Shown in pieces: positions 8,299 to 16,992 of a stretch of DNA of 64,000 nt (its first letter is position 1; the number at the start of each line of letters is the position of its first letter). This DNA is from Mesorhizobium sp. WSM3859 (GTDB taxonomy: Bacteria; Pseudomonadota; Alphaproteobacteria; Rhizobiales; Rhizobiaceae): contig NZ_NSGG01000008.1 in NCBI RefSeq assembly GCF_002295065.1, positions 186,001-250,000 of the forward strand, given 5' to 3'. A model generated the notes under the pieces. The model searched no databases and was not told the origin of the DNA. It was given only the letters and a program-made list of their open reading frames with translations. The position numbers were made by a program, and so were the translations under genes.

Positions 8299-11085
8299 TT
8301 GACCGACCAGAAGACACCGCGCGGGCCGGACGGCGGCCCCACCGGCATCGAGCCGATTTCGATCATCGAGGAGATGCAGCGCTCCTATCTCGATTACGCC
8401 ATGAGCGTGATCGTCAGCCGCGCGTTGCCCGACGTACGCGACGGCCTGAAGCCGGTGCATCGCCGCATTCTCTACGCCATGCAGGAAGGCGGTTACCACT
8501 GGAACCGCAAGCATGTGAAATCGTCGCGCATCGTCGGTGACGTGATGGGTAAATACCATCCGCATGGCGACGCCTCGATCTATGACGCTTTGGTGCGCAT
8601 GGCGCAGGATTGGTCGCTGCGCGTGCCGCTGATCGACGGGCAGGGCAATTTCGGCTCCATCGACGCCGACCCACCGGCAGCCATGCGCTACACGGAGTCG
8701 CGGCTCACCAAGGTCGCGCATGAGCTCCTGGAGGATATCGACAAGGAAACGGTCGATTTTCAGGACAATTATGACGGCGCCGAACAAGAGCCGAAGGTAC
8801 TGCCGGCGCGCTTCCCCAACCTTCTGGTCAACGGTTCCGGCGGCATCGCGGTCGGCATGGCCACCAACATTCCGCCGCACAACCTGACCGAAGTGTGCAA
8901 CGGCGCCATCGCCCTCATCGACAACCCGGCGATCGATCTGACCGCGCTAATGGAGATCGTGCCCGGCCCGGATTTCCCGACCGGCGGCATCGTGCTTGGC
9001 CGCTCCGGCATCTACAGCGCCTATTCCACCGGCCGCGGCTCGATCGTCATGCGCGGCCGCGTCGAGATCGAACAGCGCGGCAACGACCGCGAATCCATCG
9101 TCGTCACCGAAATCCCCTATCAGGTGAACAAGGCGGCAATGATCGAGAAGATGGCCGAACTGGTGCGCGAAAAGCGCATCGACGGCATTTCCGACATCCG
9201 CGACGAGAGCGACCGCCAGGGTTATCGCGTCGTCATCGAGCTGAAGCGCGACGCCGTCGCCGACGTCATCCTCAACCAGCTTTACCGCTTCACGCCGCTG
9301 CAGACGTCGTTCGGCGCCAACATGGTGGCGCTGAACGGCGGCAAGCCGGAAGTGATGACGCTGATCGACATGCTTAAAGCCTTTGTCGGCTTCCGCGAGG
9401 AGGTGATCAGCCGCCGCACCAAATACCTGCTGCGCAAGGCGCGCGAGCGGGCGCATGTGCTGGTCGGCCTGGCGATCGCCGTCGCCAACATCGACGAGGT
9501 GATCAAGCTCATCCGCACCGCGCCCGATCCGCAGACGGCGCGCGAGCAGCTGATGGAGCGGCGCTGGCCGTCGCATGACGTCGCGCCGCTGATCAAGCTG
9601 ATCGACGATCCGCGCCACCGCATCAACGAGGACGGCACCTACAATCTCTCCGAGGAACAGGCTCGCGCCATCCTCGATCTGCGCCTGCAGCGCCTGACCG
9701 CGCTCGGCCGCGACGAGATCGCCGACGAGTTGAACAAGATCGGCGCCGAGATCGTTGATTTCCTTGATATTTTGTCCTCTCGCGCGCGCATCCAGCAAAT
9801 CGTCAAGGACGAGCTGATCGCGGTCCGGGACGAGTTCGGCACGCCGCGCCGCACCGAGCTCTCCGAGGGCGGGGCGGACATGGAAGACGAGGATCTGATC
9901 CAGCGCGAGGACATGGTCGTCACCGTCAGCCATTCCGGCTACATCAAGCGCGTGCCGCTGTCGCTGTACCGGGCGCAGCGCCGCGGCGGCAAGGGCCGCT
10001 CCGGCATGTCGACCAAGGAAGAGGATTTCGTCACAAGGCTGTTCGTGGCCAACACGCATACGCCTGTGCTGTTCTTCTCCTCGCGCGGCATCGTCTACAA
10101 GGAAAAGGTCTGGCGGCTGCCGATCGGCAACCCGCAATCGCGCGGCAAGGCGCTGATCAACATGCTGCCGCTCGAGCAGGGTGAGCGCATCACCACAATC
10201 ATGCCGCTGCCGGAGGACGAGACCAGTTGGGGCGAGCTCGACGTGATGTTCGCCACCACGCGCGGCACAGTGCGCCGCAACAAGCTGTCCGATTTCGTCC
10301 AGGTCAACCGCAACGGCAAGATCGCCATGAAGCTGGAGGAAGAGGGCGACGAGATCCTCGGCGTCGAGACCTGCACCGACAATGACGACGTGCTTTTGAC
10401 GGCGAATTCCGGCCAGTGCATCCGTTTCCCGGTCTCCGACGTGCGTGTCTTCCAGAGCCGCAATTCCGTCGGCGTGCGCGGCATAAGCATGGCTGAGACC
10501 GACCGCATCATCTCGATGTCGATTATCGAGCATGTCGATGCGTCACCCGCCGAGCGCGCAGCCTTCCTGAAGCGTGCGGCGGCCGAGCGCCGGCTTGCCG
10601 CCGGCGGAGCGGGCGAGGAAGAGGAGATCGCGCTCACCAATGAGGAGGTCGGCGAGGAAGCCGAGCTTTCCGACGAGCGTTACGAGTTCCTCAAGGCGCA
10701 CGAGCAGCTCGTGCTGACGGTGACCGAATACGGCTACGGCAAGCGCTCGTCGTCCTATGATTTCCGCCTGACGGGGCGCGGCGGCAAGGGTATCCGCGCC
10801 ACCGACGTGTCGAAGACGGCCGAGATCGGCCGCTTGGTTGCGACCTTCCCGGTCGGCAATGACGATCAGATCATGCTGGTTTCGGACGGCGGCACGGTGA
10901 TCCGGGTGCCGGTCAACGGCATACGCTTCGCCAGCCGTGCCACCAAGGGCGTGACGATCTTCAACACGGCCGAAGGCGAAAAGGTTGTCTCGGTGGAGCG
11001 GATTTCGGAGCCGCAGTCGGACGAAGAGGCGGAAGACGTGGCTTCGAACGAGGCCGGTGCGGACGATACGGGCGGGAGCGAATAG
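8299..11085 (+). CDS. gyrA: DNA gyrase subunit A
   Basis: A 928-residue GyrA, the breakage-reunion subunit that introduces negative supercoils with GyrB. The winged-helix/tower region starts at about residue 28 ([20 protein letters not shown]). The catalytic tyrosine is Tyr131 ([10 protein letters not shown]). The C-terminal beta-pinwheel carries the GyrA box QRRGGKG at about residue 557, and the tail is acidic (EEAEDV...). The quinolone-determining region reads [11 protein letters not shown], with Ala92 in place of E. coli Ser83 and Asp96 matching Asp87. TTG at 8299 is chosen as start because no ATG lies before the conserved core except Met26. It is monocistronic. Confidence 0.97.
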   Translation: MTDQKTPRGPDGGPTGIEPISIIEEMQRSYLDYAMSVIVSRALPDVRDGLKPVHRRILYAMQEGGYHWNRKHVKSSRIVGDVMGKYHPHGDASIYDALVRMAQDWSLRVPLIDGQGNFGSIDADPPAAMRYTESRLTKVAHELLEDIDKETVDFQDNYDGAEQEPKVLPARFPNLLVNGSGGIAVGMATNIPPHNLTEVCNGAIALIDNPAIDLTALMEIVPGPDFPTGGIVLGRSGIYSAYSTGRGSIVMRGRVEIEQRGNDRESIVVTEIPYQVNKAAMIEKMAELVREKRIDGISDIRDESDRQGYRVVIELKRDAVADVILNQLYRFTPLQTSFGANMVALNGGKPEVMTLIDMLKAFVGFREEVISRRTKYLLRKARERAHVLVGLAIAVANIDEVIKLIRTAPDPQTAREQLMERRWPSHDVAPLIKLIDDPRHRINEDGTYNLSEEQARAILDLRLQRLTALGRDEIADELNKIGAEIVDFLDILSSRARIQQIVKDELIAVRDEFGTPRRTELSEGGADMEDEDLIQREDMVVTVSHSGYIKRVPLSLYRAQRRGGKGRSGMSTKEEDFVTRLFVANTHTPVLFFSSRGIVYKEKVWRLPIGNPQSRGKALINMLPLEQGERITTIMPLPEDETSWGELDVMFATTRGTVRRNKLSDFVQVNRNGKIAMKLEEEGDEILGVETCTDNDDVLLTANSGQCIRFPVSDVRVFQSRNSVGVRGISMAETDRIISMSIIEHVDASPAERAAFLKRAAAERRLAAGGAGEEEEIALTNEEVGEEAELSDERYEFLKAHEQLVLTVTEYGYGKRSSSYDFRLTGRGGKGIRATDVSKTAEIGRLVATFPVGNDDQIMLVSDGGTVIRVPVNGIRFASRATKGVTIFNTAEGEKVVSVERISEPQSDEEAEDVASNEAGADDTGGSE

Positions 11086-11100
11086 GATTTCGTCCGGCTC

Positions 11101-11121
11101 AACCGGCCCGTTTGGCCGGTT
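11101..11121. terminator. Hairpin between convergent gyrA and a small membrane protein gene
   Basis: AACCGGCC (11101-11108) and GGCCGGTT (11114-11121) form a perfect 8-bp stem with a CGTTT loop, placed 16 bp after gyrA and 15 bp after the minus-strand gene 11136-11288. Neither side has a T-run, so it may protect transcript ends rather than terminate strongly. Confidence 0.55.
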
Positions 11122-11135
11122 CGATCATGTTGGGA

Positions 11136-11288
11136 TCAGTGGCGGCGGTAGAGGTTGCGGTGGGCAAAACCATCGAGGCGCTTGGTGTTGGCCTTGACGC
11201 GCACCCGCGCCGCTTCCTGATGCAACCCGAATGCGGTCGCGATGAGCATCACGATGGTCATTGCTGTGGCAAGCATGTAGATCAGCAT
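11136..11288 (-). CDS. Small single-pass membrane protein (50 aa)
   Basis: A 50-residue open frame starting MLIYMLATAMTIVMLIATAF. The first 20 residues form one membrane helix, followed by a soluble basic tail (ARVRVKANTKRLDGFAHRNL) ending YRRH. An AGGAG ribosome-binding site lies 9 bases before the ATG. It is convergent with gyrA, and a hairpin separates the two ends. No family is recognised. The basic tail suggests the C terminus stays in the cytoplasm. Being short, it would be missed by length cut-offs. Confidence 0.6.
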   Translation of the reverse strand: MLIYMLATAMTIVMLIATAFGLHQEAARVRVKANTKRLDGFAHRNLYRRH

Positions 11289-11482
11289 TTGCGTGTTCTC
11301 CTGCGCTTACAACGGATCAAATGGTGATTTGGTTTCACCTCTTGAAGCGGCAACCTAGTGAACGCTGCGTGAGACGTTCGTGATCGTCGCATTCATCTGT
11401 CGTTCATGTCCGCGAAATGGTTCACGGATGGCCGCAATTAATCGGATTTGCCTTCCGTACGCCCGCCCGCTAGAAGCCTGCC

Positions 11483-11983
11483 ATGACCGAACGCACCGCC
11501 CTTTACGCTGGCTCCTTCGACCCGCTGACCAACGGCCATCTCGATGTGCTGAAAGCCTCGCTGGCGGTGGCCGGCACCGTCTATGCGGCAATCGGCATCC
11601 ATCCAGGCAAGAAGCCGTTGTTTTCCTTCGAGGAACGCGTGCAACTCATCGAGGCCGCGACCAAGGCCGAATTCGGCAAGGATAGCGGTCGTATCAAGGT
11701 CGTTTCCTTCGATGGGCTGGTCATTGACGCGGCCCGCAAGCACGGCGCCTCGATCATCATCCGCGGCCTGCGCGACGGCACCGACCTCGATTACGAGATG
11801 CAGATGGCCGGCATGAACGAGACGATGGCGCCGGAACTGCAGACAGTTTTTCTCCCCGCCAGCCCGTCGGTGCGCACCATTACCGCCACACTCGTGCGCC
11901 AGATTGCCTCGATGGGCGGCGACATCCGTCCGTTCGTGCCGGCGGCTGTCGCCGGGGCGCTCACCGCCAAGTTCACCAAATAG
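11483..11983 (+). CDS. coaD: Pantetheine-phosphate adenylyltransferase
   Basis: A 166-residue CoaD. It transfers AMP from ATP to 4'-phosphopantetheine to give dephospho-CoA, the penultimate step of CoA synthesis. The nucleotidyltransferase signature is present as [12 protein letters not shown] (T/HxGH, His19). The second motif is [21 protein letters not shown] and the C-terminal signature is [15 protein letters not shown]. It heads a plus-strand run with two cyclophilin genes 18 and 48 bp apart, which is likely an operon. Confidence 0.97.
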   Translation: MTERTALYAGSFDPLTNGHLDVLKASLAVAGTVYAAIGIHPGKKPLFSFEERVQLIEAATKAEFGKDSGRIKVVSFDGLVIDAARKHGASIIIRGLRDGTDLDYEMQMAGMNETMAPELQTVFLPASPSVRTITATLVRQIASMGGDIRPFVPAAVAGALTAKFTK

Positions 11984-12001
11984 GTTTTCCCGGAGATCCC
12001 C

Positions 12002-12607
12002 ATGCAGCTGAAGAAGCTCGCTTCGTTCCTTGTCGTGCTTGCCGGCCTTTTCGCGGCATCCCTTTTCTCGGCATCCGGGCCGGCCGTCGCCGCCGACAAG
12101 GAAAACACCATGGTCATCACGCTCAAGGATGGCGACGTGACCATCGCGCTGCGCCCCGACCTGGCGCCCAAGCACGTCGCGCAAATCAAGAAGCTGGTGC
12201 GCGACGGCGCCTACGACAATGTCGCCTTCCACCGCGTCATCGACGGCTTCATGGCGCAGACCGGCGACGTCAAGTTCGGCAATATGAAGAAGGGCTTCAA
12301 CCCCGAGGCCGTCGGCACTGGCGGTTCCGACCTGCCCGACCTGCCGGCCGAATTCTCGCAGAGCGAGCAGTTCACGCGCGGCGTGGTCGGCATGGCCCGT
12401 TCGCAGGACCCGAATTCGGCCAACTCCCAGTTCTTCATCATGTTCGCGCCGGCGCCGAACCTCGATGGCCAGTACACGATCGTCGGCAAGGTGGAGAGCG
12501 GCATGGACCTCGTCGACAAGATCAAGAAGGGCGAAGAGGCCGACAACGGCACGGTCACCGACCCCGACCGCATGATCAAGGTTCGCATCGCCGCCGACGG
12601 CAAATAA
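12002..12607 (+). CDS. ppiA: Exported peptidyl-prolyl cis-trans isomerase (cyclophilin type)
   Basis: A 201-residue cyclophilin with a Sec signal peptide (MQLKKLASFLVVLAGLFAAS, probable cleavage after AVAA near residue 31), so it acts in the periplasm on folding proteins. The active-site motifs are FHRVIDGFMAQTGD and GMARSQDPNSANSQFFIMF. The position of the cyclosporin-binding Trp is not Trp (QYTIVGKV), usual for this bacterial group. A cytoplasmic paralogue follows 30 bp downstream; the two share the FHRVIDGFMAQTGD block exactly and probably arose by duplication. Confidence 0.93.
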   Translation: MQLKKLASFLVVLAGLFAASLFSASGPAVAADKENTMVITLKDGDVTIALRPDLAPKHVAQIKKLVRDGAYDNVAFHRVIDGFMAQTGDVKFGNMKKGFNPEAVGTGGSDLPDLPAEFSQSEQFTRGVVGMARSQDPNSANSQFFIMFAPAPNLDGQYTIVGKVESGMDLVDKIKKGEEADNGTVTDPDRMIKVRIAADGK

Positions 12608-12637
12608 ACCCCTCAATTTTCAAAAAGGATTTCTGAC

Positions 12638-13150
12638 ATGGCTGAGATCAAGGATCGCGAGAACGCGCTGATCATGGAAACGACCAAGGGTCCGGTCGTC
12701 ATCGAGATGTATCCCGAACTGGCGCCCGGGCATGTCGCCCGCATCAAGGAGCTGGCGCGTGAGGGCGCCTACGACGGCGTCGTGTTCCATCGCGTCATCG
12801 ACGGCTTCATGGCGCAGACCGGCGACGTCAAGTTCGGCAACTCCTCGAAGCCCACCTATGCTCCGTCCCGCGCCGGCATGGGCGGTTCCGACAAGCCGGA
12901 CCTCAAGGCCGAGTTCTCCAACGCCAATCATGGCCGTGGCGCCTGCTCGATGGCGCGCGCGCAGAACCCGAATTCAGCGAATTCGCAGTTCTTCATCTGC
13001 TTCGACGACGCCGCCTTCCTCAACCGCCAGTACACGGTGTGGGGCCAGGTCATCGAAGGCATGGAGAATGTCGACAAGATCAAGCGCGGCGAGCCGGTGC
13101 AGGATCCCGACAAGATCGTGTCGCTGAAGGTCGCGGCCGACGTCAAGTAA
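12638..13150 (+). CDS. ppiB: Cytoplasmic peptidyl-prolyl cis-trans isomerase (cyclophilin type)
   Basis: A 170-residue cyclophilin without signal peptide. The catalytic block FHRVIDGFMAQTGD and the substrate-pocket block SMARAQNPNSANSQFFICF are present, and Trp is retained in QYTVWGQV. It catalyses cis-trans isomerisation of Xaa-Pro bonds in the cytoplasm. It follows the exported paralogue directly and precedes a DUF606 gene by 10 bp. Confidence 0.95.
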   Translation: MAEIKDRENALIMETTKGPVVIEMYPELAPGHVARIKELAREGAYDGVVFHRVIDGFMAQTGDVKFGNSSKPTYAPSRAGMGGSDKPDLKAEFSNANHGRGACSMARAQNPNSANSQFFICFDDAAFLNRQYTVWGQVIEGMENVDKIKRGEPVQDPDKIVSLKVAADVK

Positions 13151-13160
13151 AGGCATAACG

Positions 13161-13610
13161 ATGATGGGCGCAGTCTGGTCCCTGCTTGGCATCCTGTCCG
13201 GCGCCTTCATCGCCGTCCAGGCGCCTATCAATTCGCAACTGGCGCGCGGCCTCGGCCTTCCGGTCGCGGCGGCGGCGTTCTCCTTCCTGTCGGGCGCCAT
13301 CGTGCTTGGCATCATTGCCGTCGCGGTGGTGAGGCTGCAGGGCATCTCGCTCGACTGGAAGGCGCCGGCGCCATGGCTGTTCATCGCCGGCGGCATGCTC
13401 GGCGGCTTCTATGTCACGCTCTCCACCATTCTCACGCCGCGCATTGGCGCCGCGGCTCTCATGGCCTTCCTGGTCGCCGGGCAGTTGCTCGCCGGCATGC
13501 TGATCGACCGCGTCGGCTTCCTTGGCGTCGCGGTGCGCGAAATCTCGCTTGGCCGCGTCGCCGGCGCGGTAATGCTGCTCGCCGGGGCGCTGCTCATCCG
13601 GCTTTTCTGA
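13161..13610 (+). CDS. DMT-superfamily membrane protein (DUF606/YdcZ type)
   Basis: A 149-residue protein with five hydrophobic segments, of the short DMT type: [39 protein letters not shown], then [23 protein letters not shown] and a last helix [15 protein letters not shown]. Proteins of this group probably transport small solutes, working as dimers; no substrate is known. Its stop codon overlaps the queA start (TGATG), so it is translationally coupled to the queuosine genes. Confidence 0.82.
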   Translation: MMGAVWSLLGILSGAFIAVQAPINSQLARGLGLPVAAAAFSFLSGAIVLGIIAVAVVRLQGISLDWKAPAPWLFIAGGMLGGFYVTLSTILTPRIGAAALMAFLVAGQLLAGMLIDRVGFLGVAVREISLGRVAGAVMLLAGALLIRLF

Positions 13611-14698
13611 TGCGTGTCGACCTGTTCGACTTCGACCTGCCGGAGGAGCGCATAGCGCTTCGCCCGGCGGAGCCGCGCGACAGCGCCCGGCTGCTGGTCG
13701 TCAAACCGGGCGAAACGCTGCAGGATTGCGTCGTCCGCGACCTGCCTTCGCTGCTGCGTGAAGGTGACGTGCTTGTCTTCAACGACACCAAGGTCATCCC
13801 GGCGCAGCTGAAAGGCATGCGCAAGCGCGGCGAGGCGGTGGCGCAAGTCGAGGCGACGCTGCATATGCGCGTGGCGCCGGACCGTTGGCAGGCCTTCATG
13901 CGGCCGGGCAAGCGCATCGCCGCCGGCGACCGCATCCATTTCGGCCATGACGGCAATTCCTGCTTCCTCGGCCAGCTCGATGCGACGGTCATCGAAAAAG
14001 GCGAGGCGGGCGAGGCGCTGCTCGGCTTCGACCTGTCCGGGCCGTTCCTGGACGAGGCGCTGCATGCCGTCGGCCACATTCCGCTGCCGCCTTATATCGC
14101 CTCGAAGCGCGATGACGACGAGCGCGACCGGGCCGACTACCAGACCATCTATGCCAGGGAAGAGGGCGCCGTCGCGGCCCCAACCGCCGGGTTGCATTTC
14201 ACGCCGGAGCTGTTTGCCGCGCTCGACGCGAAAGCTATCGAACGCCGTTTCGTCACGCTGCATGTCGGCGCTGGCACGTTCCTGCCCGTCAAAGCCGACG
14301 ACACGGCCGATCACAAGATGCATGCCGAGACCGGCTCGGTAAGTGCCGAGACAGCAGCGGCGCTCAACGCGGCCAGGGCGCGGGGAGGGCGGATCATCTG
14401 CGTCGGCACGACGTCACTGCGGCTTCTGGAGAGCGCGGCGCGTGACGACGGCAGCATCGAGCCCTGGTCCGGACCTACCGACATCTTCATCACGCCCGGC
14501 TATCGCTTCCGCACCGCCGACATGCTGATGACCAATTTCCATCTGCCGCGCTCGACGCTGTTCATGCTGGTCTCGGCCTTCAGCGGGCTTGAGACAATGC
14601 GTGCCGCCTATGCGCATGCCATCGAAAATCGCTACAGGTTCTACTCCTATGGCGACGCCAGCCTGCTTTACCGAGCGGAGACGAGCGATGGACGATGA
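13610..14698 (+). CDS. queA: S-adenosylmethionine:tRNA ribosyltransferase-isomerase
   Basis: A 362-residue QueA. It transfers the ribosyl part of SAM to 7-aminomethyl-7-deazaguanine in tRNA to make epoxyqueuosine. Family landmarks are [64 protein letters not shown] and [20 protein letters not shown]. The ATG at 13610 overlaps the preceding stop by one base. Its 3' end overlaps the next small gene, and tgt follows, so queuosine synthesis genes are grouped here. Confidence 0.97.
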   Translation: MRVDLFDFDLPEERIALRPAEPRDSARLLVVKPGETLQDCVVRDLPSLLREGDVLVFNDTKVIPAQLKGMRKRGEAVAQVEATLHMRVAPDRWQAFMRPGKRIAAGDRIHFGHDGNSCFLGQLDATVIEKGEAGEALLGFDLSGPFLDEALHAVGHIPLPPYIASKRDDDERDRADYQTIYAREEGAVAAPTAGLHFTPELFAALDAKAIERRFVTLHVGAGTFLPVKADDTADHKMHAETGSVSAETAAALNAARARGGRIICVGTTSLRLLESAARDDGSIEPWSGPTDIFITPGYRFRTADMLMTNFHLPRSTLFMLVSAFSGLETMRAAYAHAIENRYRFYSYGDASLLYRAETSDGR

Positions 14699-14957
14699 TC
14701 TCGACGGCATGGACCGCGACACGCTGATCGCGGAAGTGAGGAAGCTGCGCGCCGGCATCCGCGTGCATCGCGATACGACCGGGCATGATCTGTGCTGGCA
14801 TCATCCCAATCTGTGGGGCCTTTTGCCGGAAAAGACCGAGCCGTCGATCGCTGTGCCGCCCTGGCCGAAATTCATGCGCGGTTGCATCCGCTACCGGCAG
14901 TCGCTCGACGAGCAGGCGTCCGATGCGCCGGTGCACGACAAGGAATTCAATGGCTGA
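14688..14957 (+). CDS. Small protein of unknown function between queA and tgt (89 aa)
   Basis: An 89-residue soluble protein that begins [20 protein letters not shown] (acidic helix, possible short coiled coil). It then has [20 protein letters not shown] and a Trp/Pro-rich segment [19 protein letters not shown]. It overlaps queA by 11 bp and tgt by 8 bp, the spacing expected of translational coupling. Cys and paired His residues (LCWHH, RGC) could bind metal, but that is speculation. No known family was recognised. Its position suggests a link to tRNA modification or simply operon membership. Confidence 0.7.
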   Translation: MDDDLDGMDRDTLIAEVRKLRAGIRVHRDTTGHDLCWHHPNLWGLLPEKTEPSIAVPPWPKFMRGCIRYRQSLDEQASDAPVHDKEFNG

Positions 14958-16080
14958 AACTTTTTCCTTCAGGGTGCTTGCCACCGACGGCAGGGCCAGG
15001 CGCGGTCTTGTCTCGATGCCGCGCGGCGAGATCCGCACGCCGGCCTTCATGCCGGTCGGCACAGGCGGCACCGTCAAGGCCATGTATATGGATCAGGTGC
15101 GCGGCGTCGGCGCCGACATCATCCTCGGCAACACCTATCATCTGATGCTGCGGCCGGGCGCCGAGCGCGTGGCCAGGCTCGGCGGATTGCACGAGTTCGC
15201 GCGCTGGCCGCATCCGATCCTGACCGACAGCGGCGGCTTCCAGGTCATGTCGCTGTCGAAGCTCCGGAAATTGACCGAACAGGGCGTGACCTTCCGGTCG
15301 CATATCGACGGCGCGCCTTACGAAATGTCACCGGAGCGGTCGGTCGAGATCCAGGGGCTGCTCGATTCCGACATCCAGATGCAGCTCGACGAGTGCACCG
15401 CGCTTCCGGCCAAGCCCAACGAGATCGAGCGCGCCATGGAATTGTCGCTGCGCTGGGGCGAGCGTTGCAAGATTGCGTTCGGCGATCAGCCGGGCAAGGC
15501 GATGTTTGGCATCGTCCAGGGCGGCGACAGCGCGCCGATGCGTGTGCGTTCGGCGCAGGCGCTGAAGGCGATGGACCTCAAAGGCTATGCCGTCGGCGGG
15601 CTGGCTGTCGGCGAGCCGCAGTCGGTGATGCTGGAGATGCTCGACATCACCTGCCCGGAGCTGCCGGCCGACAAGCCCCGCTACCTGATGGGTGTCGGCA
15701 CGCCGGACGATATCTTGAAATCGGTGGCGCGCGGCATCGACATGTTCGACTGCGTGATGCCGACGCGCGCCGGCCGCCATGGCCTGGCCTATACGCGCCG
15801 CGGCAAGGTCAACCTCAGGAACGCCCGCCACGCTGACGATCCGCGGCCACTCGACGAGGAGAGCGATTGCCCGGCCGCGCGCGATTATTCGCGCGCCTAC
15901 CTGCATCATCTGGTCCGCTCGCAGGAAGCGCTCGGAGCGATGCTGCTGACCTGGAACAACCTCTCCTACTATCAGAAGCTGATGCACGACATCCGGACGG
16001 CCATCGAGGCGCAAGCTTTTGAAGCGCGCGCCGCCGAGATCACCGAAGGCTGGGCGAGGGGCGATATCCCGGCGATCTAG
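14950..16080 (+). CDS. tgt: Queuine tRNA-ribosyltransferase with degenerate zinc site
   Basis: A 376-residue Tgt, which exchanges guanine 34 of tRNAs with GUN anticodons for the queuosine precursor. The general-base motif LTDSGGFQ (Asp93) and the nucleophile region [12 protein letters not shown] (Asp264) are intact, as is the substrate loop FGIVQGG. The C-terminal zinc site normally has CxCxxC plus His. Here the segment reads ESDCPAA and TWNNLSYY, so three of the four ligands are replaced (Ser305, Ala310, Asn336) and only Cys307 remains. ATG at 14950 gives the standard N terminus. Confidence 0.96.
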   Translation: MAETFSFRVLATDGRARRGLVSMPRGEIRTPAFMPVGTGGTVKAMYMDQVRGVGADIILGNTYHLMLRPGAERVARLGGLHEFARWPHPILTDSGGFQVMSLSKLRKLTEQGVTFRSHIDGAPYEMSPERSVEIQGLLDSDIQMQLDECTALPAKPNEIERAMELSLRWGERCKIAFGDQPGKAMFGIVQGGDSAPMRVRSAQALKAMDLKGYAVGGLAVGEPQSVMLEMLDITCPELPADKPRYLMGVGTPDDILKSVARGIDMFDCVMPTRAGRHGLAYTRRGKVNLRNARHADDPRPLDEESDCPAARDYSRAYLHHLVRSQEALGAMLLTWNNLSYYQKLMHDIRTAIEAQAFEARAAEITEGWARGDIPAI

Positions 16081-16144
16081 CCGCTGGTACTGCCGATTGA
16101 CGGACGTTCTGCCTGGGAGCAGAGTCCTGTCTGAGGGATCAGCC

Positions 16145-16870
16145 ATGGCTGTGACGTTCGACTTCGCCGGCAAGACGGCGATCGTGACCGGCGGATCGAG
16201 GGGCATCGGCAAGGCCGTGGCCACGCAACTGGCACGATCGGGATGCGACGTCTGGATATGGGATGCCGATCCAACGCCAATCGACGGAATCCGCAGCCAG
16301 ACAGTCGATGTGACCAAGGCACGCGATATCGGAAATGCGCTCAGCGAGGTGATCGCCGAGAGCGGCCGGGTCGATATTCTCGTCAACAATGCGGGCTATC
16401 TCGGGCCTTATCGCAGCTTCGCGGCTTTCGACCCGGCCGAGTGGCAGCGCATCATCGGAGTCAACCTCATCGGCACGTTCGAGGTCTCGCACCAGGTTTT
16501 GCCGTTCATGCGCAAGACCGGCAGCGGCCGCATCGTCAATATGGGCTCGCTGGCCGGCAAGGAGGGATTGCCTAATCTTGCAGCCTATTCGGCGGCGAGC
16601 GCAGGTATCATCGCTTTTACCAAAGCCTTGTCGCGTGAAGTCAGTGACACCGATATTCGCGTCAATTGCGTCGCGCCGGGGCCGATCGATACCGAGCTTA
16701 TTAGGCGACTTGGCAATCAAGTCGTCAGCGACATGATTGGCGCAAGTCCGCTCAAGCGCCTTGGCGCCGTCGAAGAGGTCGCGGAGCTGGTGCTCTGGCT
16801 TTGCTCCGATGCCGTCAGCTTCAACACGGGCGCGGTATTCGACATGTCCGGCGGCAGAGCCCGCTACTGA
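16145..16870 (+). CDS. SDR-family oxidoreductase lacking the catalytic lysine
   Basis: A 241-residue classical short-chain dehydrogenase/reductase. The cofactor motif TGGSRGIG (residues 15-22), the NNAG motif (81-84), the catalytic Ser135 and Tyr148 (13 apart, as usual) and the PG motif after the active site are present. The active-site lysine of YxxxK is Ser152 (YSAAS), which should impair standard SDR chemistry. Asp40 after beta-2 suggests NAD preference. The C terminus ends DMSGGRARY. It stands alone 65 bp after tgt. Substrate unknown. Confidence 0.88.
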   Translation: MAVTFDFAGKTAIVTGGSRGIGKAVATQLARSGCDVWIWDADPTPIDGIRSQTVDVTKARDIGNALSEVIAESGRVDILVNNAGYLGPYRSFAAFDPAEWQRIIGVNLIGTFEVSHQVLPFMRKTGSGRIVNMGSLAGKEGLPNLAAYSAASAGIIAFTKALSREVSDTDIRVNCVAPGPIDTELIRRLGNQVVSDMIGASPLKRLGAVEEVAELVLWLCSDAVSFNTGAVFDMSGGRARY

Positions 16871-16992
16871 ACACTGGTTTATGTGCTGGGGCGAGCCGAG
16901 GGCCGCAGGCCTGTGCTTGAGCATGTGCGAACTATTTTGAAACGACTGCGAATATAAAGATTGCCGGATGATCTCAGGCAAAGGCGCAGACC

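Noticed and set aside
8947..10533. 528-codon open frame antisense to gyrA
   Set aside because: It is a shadow of GC-rich codon bias in gyrA; its translation is Ala/Asp/His-rich without any family motif.
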